In this document: positions 45,314 through 53,979 of the stretch, piece by piece
Layout of the letters: every line of letters starts with the position of its first letter
Numbering within the stretch: the stretch's first letter is position 1
Assembly (NCBI GenBank): GCA_019750295.1
Contig: JAIEOS010000014.1
Span: 1-63,194 of the forward strand
DNA length: 63,194 nt
DNA from: Bdellovibrionales bacterium
GTDB taxonomy: Bacteria; Bdellovibrionota; Bdellovibrionia; Bdellovibrionales; JAGQZY01
Direction of reading: 5' to 3'
Made by a program: the position numbers and the translations under genes
The notes under the pieces: generated by a model
The model's database searches: none
Told to the model about the DNA's origin: nothing
What the model saw: only the letters and a program-made list of their open reading frames with translations

Positions 45314-46228
45314 CTATCGACCTCGCTGATATTTTAGTCGGTTGTGCACACCGCAGAGCACTTGTAAGTTATCGGGAGTGTTGGATCCTCCTCGACTCCA
45401 ATTATTAATGTGATCAATTTGCAAAAATCTCTGACTGTTGCAGGGGCGCCCATCTTCGTCTGTGTGACTACAAAGAGCGTTGGGATGTAAAAGAGTTTTT
45501 CTTATCTTTTGAGGGATGTAGCGGTTTCGAGGGAGCGCACTTTTTACTGCCGCTACGGCAGTGGAGGGGTTTTCAGTTTTCGCGCTCTGTCGAGGAGCGG
45601 GCGTTCGGACGCGCGTGCGGCGATCGAGCTCCTTTTTTGCCAAGTAAAAGATAGTGTCAGCCCAAGTTGTGCTGGCCCTGGTGTGTGCGATCATATTTTG
45701 AGTTTTTTCTAAAAGCTCCATCTGCTCAGGCGTAAACGTGATGGTGAGGGTGACGGAGTTATTTTTGTGAAGTATTTCTTTTTCAACCTTAGGGATGGGC
45801 AGATCCAACGTTGCAGCAATAATGCGATCGGATTCCCGTTGATTGGTATTCTCTATATCCTTAAATAGTTGCCGTTTATCTTGGGTTGTGAGGTCTGACT
45901 TTTTGACTTTTTTTAGCTCCCGCGATGCTTTTTGCACTTGAGTGGCTTGGGACAGAGTCAATGCTCCAGTCTCGATTTTTTCGAGGACTTCGGGTAATTC
46001 ATGGATGAGTCTCGCGGCATCGATTCTTCGCATGGCGGCTCCAGGGCTGTAGCCCATTTGTTTGACGAGAAAGTCGAAGAGGCTGGTGCAGCTGTTTTCA
46101 AGATACAGCCGTCGACGGTCGATTTCCGCGATGTACTTGATGACCTCGGCAGTGATTTTGCGTTCATTGGCCACGTGAAGTTTAAATTGAGACATCAGTT
46201 CTTCTTTGGCGAGAATTTTTAAATTCAT
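45314..46228 (-). CDS. HNH endonuclease domain protein
   Basis: Protein of 304 aa. The N-terminal ~200 residues are helical, with the pattern seen in DUF222-like regions before HNH domains (DFLVKQMGYSPGAAMRRIDAAR, then a coiled-coil region). The C terminus carries a HNH motif with zinc-binding cysteines: CSHTDEDGRPC, LQIDHINNWSRGG and NLQVLCGVHNRL. Good GGGAGG site four bases before ATG 46228. Such proteins are frequent in Bdellovibrio-like genomes, often several copies; they may be solitary nucleases. Surrounding DNA is AT-rich, which hints at acquired DNA. Confidence 0.85.
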   Translation of the reverse strand: MNLKILAKEELMSQFKLHVANERKITAEVIKYIAEIDRRRLYLENSCTSLFDFLVKQMGYSPGAAMRRIDAARLIHELPEVLEKIETGALTLSQATQVQKASRELKKVKKSDLTTQDKRQLFKDIENTNQRESDRIIAATLDLPIPKVEKEILHKNNSVTLTITFTPEQMELLEKTQNMIAHTRASTTWADTIFYLAKKELDRRTRVRTPAPRQSAKTENPSTAVAAVKSALPRNRYIPQKIRKTLLHPNALCSHTDEDGRPCNSQRFLQIDHINNWSRGGSNTPDNLQVLCGVHNRLKYQRGR

Positions 46229-46459
46229 TTTTCCTCCCTATGAGAAAGAACTGTAACATCTATTTTAATTTCTGGTTTTTTAGGATTTTAAATCACCGGA
46301 CATTTTTTTTGGATGATATTTTAATGTCAATCTGGACGTTAATATATCAGCGCCAGAGAGCGACGGACAACGTTAGCTATATATACTACAGGAACAAAAA
46401 TAAAATTTCATAAATAGGATTTAAAAATGTCAAAAACACTGTCAAAGTGTTTTGGAATA

Positions 46460-46498
46460 AATCCACCGGATTGACGCTCTGCTGGTATCGCTGCGGCA
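46460..46498 (+). repeat. 39 bp direct repeat, copy 1
   Basis: This 39-base unit, with core GACGCTCTGCTGGTATCGCT, recurs at 46691-46728 with one base missing and no substitutions over the shared length. The copies are 231 bases apart in the same direction. Confidence 0.75.
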
Positions 46499-46690
46499 GT
46501 GTTCAAGTCAAAAAGATCGCCAAGATGGAGTCGACTCATTGAGTTCGATGGATTTTTGAGTCCTCGTTGTTAGTGGTGACGACCGTGATTACCAATGGAA
46601 TTCAATGAGCACTCCAATCCTCTAATTTTTATCGCCATTCTAATTCTTTCGCAGCACTCGAAACCGATCGAGGATACTCATTTAGGAAAA

Positions 46691-46728
46691 AATCCACGGA
46701 TTGACGCTCTGCTGGTATCGCTGCGGCA
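46691..46728 (+). repeat. 39 bp direct repeat, copy 2
   Basis: Second copy of the repeat at 46460-46498, shorter by one C. The flanks differ (CAGTG after copy 1, CATTG after copy 2), so identity stops sharply at the edges. Confidence 0.75.
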
Positions 46729-47046
46729 TTGACTTTGGATTAGCGTTTGTGGAATCCGCGACGATGTGATGCGGATCGAGCTCTTCTCGTTTTTGACTCT
46801 GCCTGTTTGACGTGAGAACTGTGCGACGCGGGCTTACGAGGAGTTTGGAGAAAAATGGATAGCGATTGTGGAAAGGGGCTTCGGAAAAGTTCTGCGGAGG
46901 TGAACCCATAGCTGCCGTTCATTTTCCAATCGCAAAAGTGTGACGGCAGTTTCCCTAGAAACCCCTGTAAATACACCAAAAGTGGATTCTCGTCTGGACC
47001 CTTAAATACCTCCTATGGCATGAGTTGCTCCTGGAAGGGTGGTCTT

Positions 47047-47919
47047 ATGAATAAAACGTGGGTGTTTTTCGGGGTTTTAGTTTGGAGTGCGACGGCGATG
47101 TCTGTACCGCTCGATCCTCAAGAGGTGGCCGACTCCCGCGCGAACTTGCTCGCGCAGACGGAAGTGCTCAAGAGGCAAAGTGCTCAGCAGTGTCCTGCGG
47201 ATTACGCTCAATTTTATCAAAAAGATTCTCTTAAAATTTCTCTCTATTACGGCTACGAGGATTTTGAACACAAGACTCTCGATGTGGTTCATGCCTACAC
47301 CATGACCGAAGCCTTACGACGACCTTGCCAGGGAACAATGCAGGCGTGCGGTTTTAAAAAATCGGGGAGTCAGCTCCAAAAGAAAATCGATGGAAAGAAT
47401 ATCGTCATTCAAATTCACTCGACGTCGGTCACGGACAATGTCGCCAAAAATCTAGATCCTCACACAGGTTATTGGGAACAAGATGCCCGCAGCACTGCGG
47501 TTCGCAATCGCTTTTATAATGACCTTCAACACTCTGACATTGTTCTTTTCTCGGGACACTCGCGCGGCGGCGGGGGACTTGGCTTCAATGTGCACACATC
47601 GGCTCAAGGGGTCTTCGATTATATTTTTAAATTGCCTTTACGAAGAATGACTCAAGCCTTGGAAGCTCGACCGAGCCAACTGAAGCTCTTTGTGGTGATG
47701 TCTTGTAAGTCTCAGGAGTATTACCGTGCGGCCATTGAAGGTGCTAATGCCAGCACCTCTTTAATGGTGAGCACCGACGACGTGTTTGCCGATGAGGGCG
47801 AGCAGATCTCTTTAGGGATTCTGAACTCGGTCCTTACTAAAAAGTGCTCCAGGGAACTTCGGGCTTCGATGAGAGGCGTGAATGATGCACGCGATGTGAT
47901 CAATTACATCCGACGCTAA
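47047..47919 (+). CDS. Exported protein with caspase-fold-like His/Cys motifs
   Basis: Exported protein of 290 aa. Start at ATG 47047 gives a signal peptide (TWVFFGVLVWSATAMS). Two hydrophobic strands end in motifs of the clan CD peptidase type: DIVLFSGHSRGGG with H171, and LKLFVVMSC with C220 followed by KS. Spacing of 49 residues between His and Cys fits caspase, clostripain or gingipain folds. No pro-region or partner is visible; an earlier in-frame ATG at 47020 is less likely because it would spoil the signal peptide. Peptidase function is an inference; I know no named family for it. Confidence 0.6.
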   Translation: MNKTWVFFGVLVWSATAMSVPLDPQEVADSRANLLAQTEVLKRQSAQQCPADYAQFYQKDSLKISLYYGYEDFEHKTLDVVHAYTMTEALRRPCQGTMQACGFKKSGSQLQKKIDGKNIVIQIHSTSVTDNVAKNLDPHTGYWEQDARSTAVRNRFYNDLQHSDIVLFSGHSRGGGGLGFNVHTSAQGVFDYIFKLPLRRMTQALEARPSQLKLFVVMSCKSQEYYRAAIEGANASTSLMVSTDDVFADEGEQISLGILNSVLTKKCSRELRASMRGVNDARDVINYIRR

Positions 47920-47923
47920 AAAC

Positions 47924-48865
47924 TTAATTCTTTTCGATGATGGAAAAGAATATCGGCCCGGCCTTGTCGACGTCAGGGAGAACGATATGCCCGTGATCGG
48001 TGGGCGTTCCCATCGGCCACTCTTTACGGACGATATTAAATTCCCCTTCTTTTTTCTTCATGAGTTTTTCAATCACGCCGTCGTTCTCTTCGCGGGCGAT
48101 GGCGCAGGTGCTGTAAACTATACGTCCGCCACTCTTCACGGCGGCAAAGGCCGAAGCCAGTAGCGAGTACTGTCGAACTGCAAAGTTTTTAGGACGCTTC
48201 GACGTCCAGCCCTCAAGCTCTGAGGATTTTTGCACGAGCCCCCGATCGCCGGAGCAGGGAGCATCCAGGAGAATGCGATCGAAGCTCTCCTTCATTTTTA
48301 AACCAAACATATTTCCATCGACACCACGAATATCCACCCGCGAGCGAAGAGATTCAGGAACATACCGCTTGATGACCGACATCATTCGAAAGCGTCGCTG
48401 GGGAGATAGTTCGTTGGCGATCATCTGACCTTCGGCACCCATCGCTTCGATCAGCACCAGGGTTTTTCCACCGGGAGCCGCGCACATGTCCAGCACACGA
48501 TCGCCGGGCTGAACTTGCAGGGCTTGCGCGGCCAGGATCGAGGCCGGATCCATTTTGTAGAAGGGCAGAAGGGGAGTTGTAAAATCGTTGAGATTAAAGT
48601 TTTCATCCACCTCTAAGGCGTGGTCCAGATGAGGGTACTTGTCTCCGAGGCCAAAACGGGATTTGTCGGCAGAGGATTTCCAGTGTTCAAAAGTTTGTTC
48701 GGGGTGTTCCCACGGAAAAAACGCATTAAAGCGTGCCACGTGATGAGTGGGCGCGGCCAGAGCTTGATAAAGTGCTGGCCAACGATCCCCGTAGATCTTT
48801 TGATAATGCTCTTCGTAGGCGGCTCGGTCTTGCAGCTTCGGAGATTTCTCCAAGTTTTTACCCAC
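47924..48865 (-). CDS. RsmB/NSUN-type rRNA m5C methyltransferase
   Basis: RNA (cytosine-5) methyltransferase of 313 aa. SAM site DMCAAPGGKT, motif IV DAPCSGDRG with the release cysteine, and motif VI STCAIAREENDGV with the nucleophile cysteine. It lacks the N-terminal NusB-like domain of RsmB and the C-terminal domains of RsmF, and its N terminus (YGDRWPALYQAL) resembles that of the mitochondrial NSUN4 group. The target is therefore probably a rRNA cytosine, but which one is open. It stops four bases from the convergent caspase-like gene. Confidence 0.88.
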   Translation of the reverse strand: MGKNLEKSPKLQDRAAYEEHYQKIYGDRWPALYQALAAPTHHVARFNAFFPWEHPEQTFEHWKSSADKSRFGLGDKYPHLDHALEVDENFNLNDFTTPLLPFYKMDPASILAAQALQVQPGDRVLDMCAAPGGKTLVLIEAMGAEGQMIANELSPQRRFRMMSVIKRYVPESLRSRVDIRGVDGNMFGLKMKESFDRILLDAPCSGDRGLVQKSSELEGWTSKRPKNFAVRQYSLLASAFAAVKSGGRIVYSTCAIAREENDGVIEKLMKKKEGEFNIVRKEWPMGTPTDHGHIVLPDVDKAGPIFFSIIEKN

Positions 48866-48868
48866 GAA

Positions 48869-50635
48869 CTACCAGCCGCACTTTTGCCCTTGGTTTTTGG
48901 ATTTCAACCAAGTTTCAAGGGGCGCAAAGTATTCGCGCATCGCCGTGGCATCCATGTTTTTAGAGCCGGTCGCCGCTTCGAGAGCCACAGGCCAAGGTTG
49001 GCTCGCTCCCATCTTCATCATCTTCCAGAGTCTTTCGCCGGCCGCTTTGTTGTTATAGATCGAACACTCATGAAGTGGTCCTTTATATCCTGCCGTTTCG
49101 CAAAGTCCTTTATGAAATTGGAACTGAAGAACATGGGCGATAAAATAACGAGAGTACGGCGTCGAGGCGGGAACATGATACTTGGACCCTGGATCAAACA
49201 TATCGGCGCCGCGAGGATTTGGCGGAACTAAACCTTGATAGGTTTTCACAAGATCCCACCACGCATTGTTGTAATCCGCCGGAGCAATGCGACCATCAAA
49301 AACACCCCATCGCCACTTGTCCGTCAGTAGACCAAACGGAAGGAAGGCGACCTTTTGTAATGCCATTTGCATCAGGTAATGGACGTCCGCATCTTTAGGT
49401 GCTGCCGCAGATTTCAATAAACCAATGTCTTGAAGATACTTGCGCGTGATCGAAAGCTGAATGGTGTCTCCCAAGGCCTCGTGGAAGCCATCATTCGCAC
49501 TGCTTTGGAGAATGGCAGGGAGATCTTTGTAAGCCAGATAATAATAAATGTGGCCTAACTCATGGTGAATCGTGCGGAAGTCATCTTCGTCAATCTTAAT
49601 ACACATTTTAATTCGAACATCGTCCTTCATGTCCACATGCCAAGCGCTGGCGTGGCAGACCACATCGCGATCGCGTGGTTTATCCAGAAGTGAGCGCTCG
49701 TAAAAAGTCGCCGGAAGGGCCGGCATGCCCAAAGACACGAAAAAGTTTTCCGCGGTTTTTGTCATCTTTTTAGAATCGTACTTCGCCTTTTTAAGAAGCG
49801 CAGTGATATCTAACGATTTAGAGGCATCGACGCCCGCGATATCGCGAATGTTTTCCCAAGATTGTCCCCACATATTGCCGACGAGGTGAGCGGGGATCGG
49901 TCCTTCTTTAGGAGAGACTTTATCTCCGTATTTTTTGTTCAGCTGAGTTCGCACGTAGCAGTGCAGTTGTTCGTAAAGAGGTTTAACTTCGCCCCACAGG
50001 CGATCAAGTTCTTTTTCGAAGTTTTCTTCGGGCATGTCATATTTAGATTTCCAGAGCGAAGCTAAGTTTTTATAACCGAGCTCTCGAGAGGCTTGGTTGG
50101 CGATGCTCACCATTTTTTCGTACTTGGGTCTCATCGGGACGGAAACGGTCTTCCAGCCTTCCCAGGCTTTGACAAGCTCTTCCGGTTTGCGAGATTCGGC
50201 GAGGATTTTTTCGGCTTGGAGAAGATCCTTGCAATTCTTTTTATCATCGCAGTATTTGCCCGAGCCATACATCGCTTCCATTTCGGCAGCGAGTTTGGTC
50301 ATTTCTTGATTCTTCACGGGATCTTTCGGTGCGGGAAGCGTGATGGAATTTCCAAGAAGATAGAGTTGGCGTTTTTCGTTGTCGTTTTTGCCCTTGTACT
50401 TTTTCGATTGAACGGCGAGAGAGGTAAAAATCTCACCAAATTTGGCATTGGATTCGGCCTCCAACTGAGTGGTGTCACCAGTGATAAAATTGCTCTTCAC
50501 CCAAGATACTCGGCTCGCCGAAACTCCTTCTCTGAACAATATTTCATCTGTCTTTTTAAGAAATGTTTGAGCGTCGTCTCGGCCAAACGCAACGGCCCCT
50601 ACGAAAACAACAAGAAAAACAATGAACTTACGCAT
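48869..50635 (-). CDS. M2 family metallopeptidase (ACE-like)
   Basis: Periplasmic zinc dipeptidyl-carboxypeptidase of 588 aa, homologous to angiotensin-converting enzyme. Start ATG 50635 has AAGGAG upstream and gives a signal peptide (FIVFLVVFVGAVAFG). Zinc site HHELGH with H358, E359 and H362; the third ligand Glu in FHEALGDT; length is usual for bacterial M2 enzymes. It would remove dipeptides from the C termini of peptides. Only three bases separate it from the methyltransferase gene, so the two share a transcript. Confidence 0.94.
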   Translation of the reverse strand: MRKFIVFLVVFVGAVAFGRDDAQTFLKKTDEILFREGVSASRVSWVKSNFITGDTTQLEAESNAKFGEIFTSLAVQSKKYKGKNDNEKRQLYLLGNSITLPAPKDPVKNQEMTKLAAEMEAMYGSGKYCDDKKNCKDLLQAEKILAESRKPEELVKAWEGWKTVSVPMRPKYEKMVSIANQASRELGYKNLASLWKSKYDMPEENFEKELDRLWGEVKPLYEQLHCYVRTQLNKKYGDKVSPKEGPIPAHLVGNMWGQSWENIRDIAGVDASKSLDITALLKKAKYDSKKMTKTAENFFVSLGMPALPATFYERSLLDKPRDRDVVCHASAWHVDMKDDVRIKMCIKIDEDDFRTIHHELGHIYYYLAYKDLPAILQSSANDGFHEALGDTIQLSITRKYLQDIGLLKSAAAPKDADVHYLMQMALQKVAFLPFGLLTDKWRWGVFDGRIAPADYNNAWWDLVKTYQGLVPPNPRGADMFDPGSKYHVPASTPYSRYFIAHVLQFQFHKGLCETAGYKGPLHECSIYNNKAAGERLWKMMKMGASQPWPVALEAATGSKNMDATAMREYFAPLETWLKSKNQGQKCGW

Positions 50636-50839
50636 GCGGTAGTGCTCCTTAAATTGGTCCCCCGTTTTAAAGCGAAAGCCCCGTAAAATCAAAAGGTTCT
50701 ACAAAAGAAAGGTCGTCCTTTTGCGGTGCTTATCAATTAAGCAGCCATTCAGTAAGCCTTGCCCCGTCGCTGGTGGGACTTTCTATTGAAATGTCATCGG
50801 GGCAGTGTTACTCCAAATGTTCTTTTACAAGGGGACCCA

Positions 50840-52375
50840 ATGGCAACAACGGCCGTAGCATCACAAAAATTTCCGCCTCAAATTAAATACATCGTCGGCA
50901 ACGAAGGGTGTGAGCGATACAGCTATTATGGAATGCGCTCCATACTTCAGATCTTCATGATCCAATTTCTTTTTGTCAATTTAATGCCCGAGGAACAAGC
51001 TAAAGAGCACGCCACCGAAGTGATGCATTTGTTTATGGGAGTTTGTTATCTTCTTCCATTATTTGGATCGTTGATTGCTGATTATGTTTGGGGTCGTTAC
51101 AAAACAATCCTCTTTTTATCTCTCTTTTATTGTCTGGGACATGGAACCTTAGCGGCGTTTGAAAATTCAGTGACGGGTGTTTATGTAGGATTGGGATTAA
51201 TTGCTTTGGGTTCCGGTGGAATTAAGCCCTGTATATCTGCTTTTTTGGGAGATCAGTTCCGGTTAGATCAAAAAACCCTACTCGATAAAGTATATTACCT
51301 TTTTTATTTCATGATTAACTTTGGATCTTTCTTTTCAACAATTTTCACTCCGCTGACCCTCAAATACTATGGGCCGAGTGTAGCCTTCGGAATTCCTGGT
51401 ATATTAATGTTTATCGCCACGTTCATCTTTTGGTTAGGCCGCAAGCAGTACGTCAAGGTCCCACCATCAGGCGCAGATGGAGACAGCTTCTGGGCGATTT
51501 TGGTCAAGGGTATTTTTCATAACCTCAAGTTTGGCACTGGAAGCAAGACGGTTGCATCTGTTGGAGTTCTCGCTCTGAGCGCGTTTGTGGTTTATGCTGC
51601 GATGAACTGGGGACTAACGGGGGCCTTTGTAGCTTTACTGCTGATGTTTGTTTTAATCCCAGTGCTGGGATTTATCGCTTTTAAGTCCTATATGGAAAAA
51701 AACCATCCAAAAAAGCGCGTCGAGGAATTCTATGTAGCATTAGGAATTATCAAGGTCTTCGCGATGATCTCCGTTTTTTGGGCTCTATTTGACCAGCACG
51801 CTTCGACCTGGGTGGTACAGGCGAGTCAAATGGTGAAAAAAACAAATATCTTTGGTTATGAATTCGAGATTTTAGAATCACAGGTATCTGCGGTAAACCC
51901 GGTATTTGTTATGTTATTGATCCCAGTTTTTACATTCGGTGTTTATCCATTTTTAGAAAGATTTTTTCCTTTTACGGCACTTCGTCGTATGGGTTGGGGT
52001 TTTATGGTCGCCGCCACCGGATTTGCGGCCGCGGCATTTGTGCAGTATCCGTTGGATCAAGGAGGACAGGTTCATATTCTATGGCAAGGGGTTCAGTACT
52101 TTTTGATGACTGTGGCTGAAGTGATGATCTCAATTACAGGTTTAACTTTTGCTTACACACAAGCTCCAAAGTCGATGAAATCTGTCATTATGAGCTTCTG
52201 GCTATTAACGGTTTTTATTGGTAATTTGCTAACGGCGGTCGTTGTTAAGGTTAGCATGTTCCCTGTTGGCTCCGGAAACTTCTATATGTTTTTTGCGGGA
52301 CTGATTTTTCTCGCGGGATTAATTTTCGCATTCTTAGTTCGCAACCATCAGGTGCGCGATTACATGGAAGCCTAG
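50840..52375 (+). CDS. POT family proton-dependent peptide transporter
   Basis: Inner membrane MFS transporter of 511 aa, with 12-14 helices. The proton-coupling motif ExxER lies in NEGCERYSYYGM; further POT motifs are GSLIADYVWGRY and GLGLIALGSGGIKPCISAFLGDQF. It imports di- and tripeptides. ATG at 50840 with AAGGGGA four bases before is chosen. Divergent from the M2 dipeptidyl-carboxypeptidase, which would produce dipeptides outside the inner membrane, so the two may work together. Confidence 0.94.
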   Translation: MATTAVASQKFPPQIKYIVGNEGCERYSYYGMRSILQIFMIQFLFVNLMPEEQAKEHATEVMHLFMGVCYLLPLFGSLIADYVWGRYKTILFLSLFYCLGHGTLAAFENSVTGVYVGLGLIALGSGGIKPCISAFLGDQFRLDQKTLLDKVYYLFYFMINFGSFFSTIFTPLTLKYYGPSVAFGIPGILMFIATFIFWLGRKQYVKVPPSGADGDSFWAILVKGIFHNLKFGTGSKTVASVGVLALSAFVVYAAMNWGLTGAFVALLLMFVLIPVLGFIAFKSYMEKNHPKKRVEEFYVALGIIKVFAMISVFWALFDQHASTWVVQASQMVKKTNIFGYEFEILESQVSAVNPVFVMLLIPVFTFGVYPFLERFFPFTALRRMGWGFMVAATGFAAAAFVQYPLDQGGQVHILWQGVQYFLMTVAEVMISITGLTFAYTQAPKSMKSVIMSFWLLTVFIGNLLTAVVVKVSMFPVGSGNFYMFFAGLIFLAGLIFAFLVRNHQVRDYMEA

Positions 52376-52405
52376 ATTTTTTTGAGGAAGATAGTATCGC
52401 GAGTT

Positions 52406-52432
52406 TTCTGATGGGCAATTCGCCCATCAGAA
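52406..52432. terminator. Hairpin between convergent genes
   Basis: TTCTGATGGGC (52406-52416) and GCCCATCAGAA (52422-52432) form a perfect 11 bp stem with a 5-base loop, followed by a T-rich stretch on the plus strand. It serves the peptide transporter and probably the convergent small gene. Confidence 0.8.
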
Positions 52433-52442
52433 GCTTTGACTT

Positions 52443-52727
52443 TTAATTGAGGCACATTTTTTCCATCGCTTTCACTTCGTATTGGGCCGGTCCAACGAGG
52501 CCATTTGGTGTATCCACCGCTTTTAAATACACATCGAACTGGCAGTTCCCGACGTTAACAGTCACAACGTCTGCATTGAGTCTGATCTGTTGAATGACGC
52601 CGCTCGCTTCAGATCCCACTTCTTTAAGAGCGGTTTCGATTTTTTTAACGGATGCAAAGTAGGGCGGGAGTGCGGCGTGTGCGCTTCCGAAAACTCCTAA
52701 AATGGCTAGAAAAATAACTGACTTCAT
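52443..52727 (-). CDS. Small exported protein
   Basis: Periplasmic protein of 94 aa. ATG 52727 follows GGAGGGA with good spacing; signal peptide to about A19 (GVFGSAHA). The mature protein has about 75 residues with two cysteines (GNCQFDVYL and KMCLN) that could form a disulfide. No family is recognised. The shorter start is clearly right, since the longer frame lacks a ribosome site. Confidence 0.65.
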   Translation of the reverse strand: MKSVIFLAILGVFGSAHAALPPYFASVKKIETALKEVGSEASGVIQQIRLNADVVTVNVGNCQFDVYLKAVDTPNGLVGPAQYEVKAMEKMCLN

Positions 52728-52864
52728 AGATTCCCTCCGGAATGGTTGTTGGTGTTTGAGTCGTAAAACCGAAAGCGATCGTCCGCAAACTTTATAAAAT
52801 TCCCAATAAAAGTGACAAAAAGTGGCTTGTGATATCTTCAAAAACGACCAATAGGGGAGGGAAT

Positions 52865-52891
52865 CTCTCTAGAATTCAATATATTAGAGAG
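52865..52891. promoter_or_regulatory. Inverted repeat between divergent genes
   Basis: CTCTCTA (52865-52871) and TAGAGAG (52885-52891) are perfect inverted repeats 13 bases apart, in the 233-base spacer between two divergently read exported-protein genes. A candidate operator; no further evidence. Confidence 0.3.
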
Positions 52892-52960
52892 TAAGTAGGA
52901 ACACCTTCTGCAACTCATTTCTTTGACTGAATTTTAGAAACCTAATTTGGGAGGATTCCT

Positions 52961-53731
52961 ATGACTAAAACTATCGCTCTTGCGCTCATCACCGCTGTGG
53001 CTTTTACGGCTTGCGGTCGCTCCAGCCATAAAGCACCACTCAACAGAAACCTAAGACACAATCAACAGCAGCAAGGTGATAAAGCAAAGGCGGAGCTCGT
53101 TTCTTCTGTAGAAACGCGCCTCACCGGAATTTATGGGAGTCTGAATGCTTTTAAAACTCTTTCGTCTTCTGAGCTTTCCAAAAAACTCCAAAGTGATTTG
53201 AAGGGCGTGACCTTAACTTTAGAATCTGTCCAGAATGAAATTAGCGGCGATGAGTACATGAGTGCCAACTTAAGCACGGTTAAAAAATCCGATAAAAAAT
53301 GCGATGTTAAAAACAATCAACAAACAGCTTACCTCAAATCGGCCGTGCTCTCGAAAGACAATAAGTCGACATCGAACCTTCGCTGTTTAGAAGACGATTG
53401 CAAAAATGTTTTGTTGATTATCGAAGATCGCAAAGAGATCAAAATTGGAAATCGCACCGAGATCGATTACGGTGTCATGGCTGTCGTTCTTAAAAAAGGT
53501 AATGACAATAAATATAACCCGATAACTATTAACTCTGATTTGATTTCTAAAGTTTCTTCGTCCGAGGACGGTGCTCTTCGCTGTGCGGAGCAAGTGCTTG
53601 GTGAAATGAATCGCGGAAATGAGCAAGCTCCGCAAGTGGATATCGCCCAAATCATCCGTCAAGATAACGAACGTCAGACGGCGGAGTCTCAGATTCAAAT
53701 GCTTTCGGCCGATCCGTTAGCGACCCCTTAA
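52961..53731 (+). CDS. Lipoprotein of unknown function
   Basis: Lipoprotein of 256 aa, lipobox FTAC with C18, then GRSSHKAPLN and a glutamine-rich stretch (NQQQQGDKAK). The mature part is hydrophilic with helices and strands and a few cysteines (KKCDVKNN, RCLEDDCKN). No family recognised. Good TGGGAGGA site before ATG 52961, and a strong terminator after the stop. Single gene. Confidence 0.7.
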   Translation: MTKTIALALITAVAFTACGRSSHKAPLNRNLRHNQQQQGDKAKAELVSSVETRLTGIYGSLNAFKTLSSSELSKKLQSDLKGVTLTLESVQNEISGDEYMSANLSTVKKSDKKCDVKNNQQTAYLKSAVLSKDNKSTSNLRCLEDDCKNVLLIIEDRKEIKIGNRTEIDYGVMAVVLKKGNDNKYNPITINSDLISKVSSSEDGALRCAEQVLGEMNRGNEQAPQVDIAQIIRQDNERQTAESQIQMLSADPLATP

Positions 53732-53763
53732 ATCACTCTTAAAATTAATATCCATCTCAAAAG

Positions 53764-53789
53764 AGGAACCTTCGGGTTCCTTTTTTTTT
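53764..53789 (+). terminator. Rho-independent terminator
   Basis: AGGAACC-TTCG-GGTTCCT with a stable UUCG tetraloop, followed by an eight-base T tail. It ends the lipoprotein transcript, 33 bases after its stop. Confidence 0.92.
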
Positions 53790-53892
53790 GTCATTTTGAC
53801 GGGGCTCCTGGATTGAGGTCGAGGCCTATGGCCTGGCTGTCTCAATCTGAAACAAAGTTCTCGATTTTCTGGGCTTTTAAGCCTCTAAATAT

Positions 53893-53919
53893 TTATCTTT
53901 TTGCTCAAACTGTCGATAA
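53893..53919 (+). promoter_or_regulatory. Sigma-28 (FliA)-like promoter of fibre gene 1
   Basis: GTCGATAA (53912-53919) matches 7/8 of the sigma-28 -10 box GCCGATAA, with TTATCTTT 11 bases upstream (5/8 to TAAAGTTT). The surrounding sequence AACTGTCGATAAG plus GAAGTGT nearby recurs before the second fibre gene, 60 and 58 bases before the two starts. This also makes the ORF-extending GTG at 53920 unlikely as start. Confidence 0.5.
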
Positions 53920-53979
53920 GTGAAGTGTTCGGATTTTATGAAAAATCCAGAATTGGGCCACGAAAACAACTTATCGAGA

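Larger units (their letters stand above)
46229..47046. other. Intergenic region with degraded sequence
   Basis: This 818-base stretch has no gene I can support. It is AT-rich near the HNH gene, then holds two copies of a 38-39-base direct repeat. Short frames on the minus strand at 46682-46979 lack ribosome sites and overlap each other; one has a basic tail but no family. It looks like a decayed or rearranged region. Confidence 0.5.

Noticed and set aside
46682-46979. Two overlapping minus-strand frames, one with a basic arginine-rich tail
   Set aside because: No ribosome sites, mutual overlap and no family; the region looks decayed.
53920-53979. Upstream GTG or ATG (53938) start for fibre gene 1
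   Set aside because: GTG 53920 directly abuts the -10-like box, and the 53980 start matches the promoter distance of fibre gene 2 and gives a better signal peptide.
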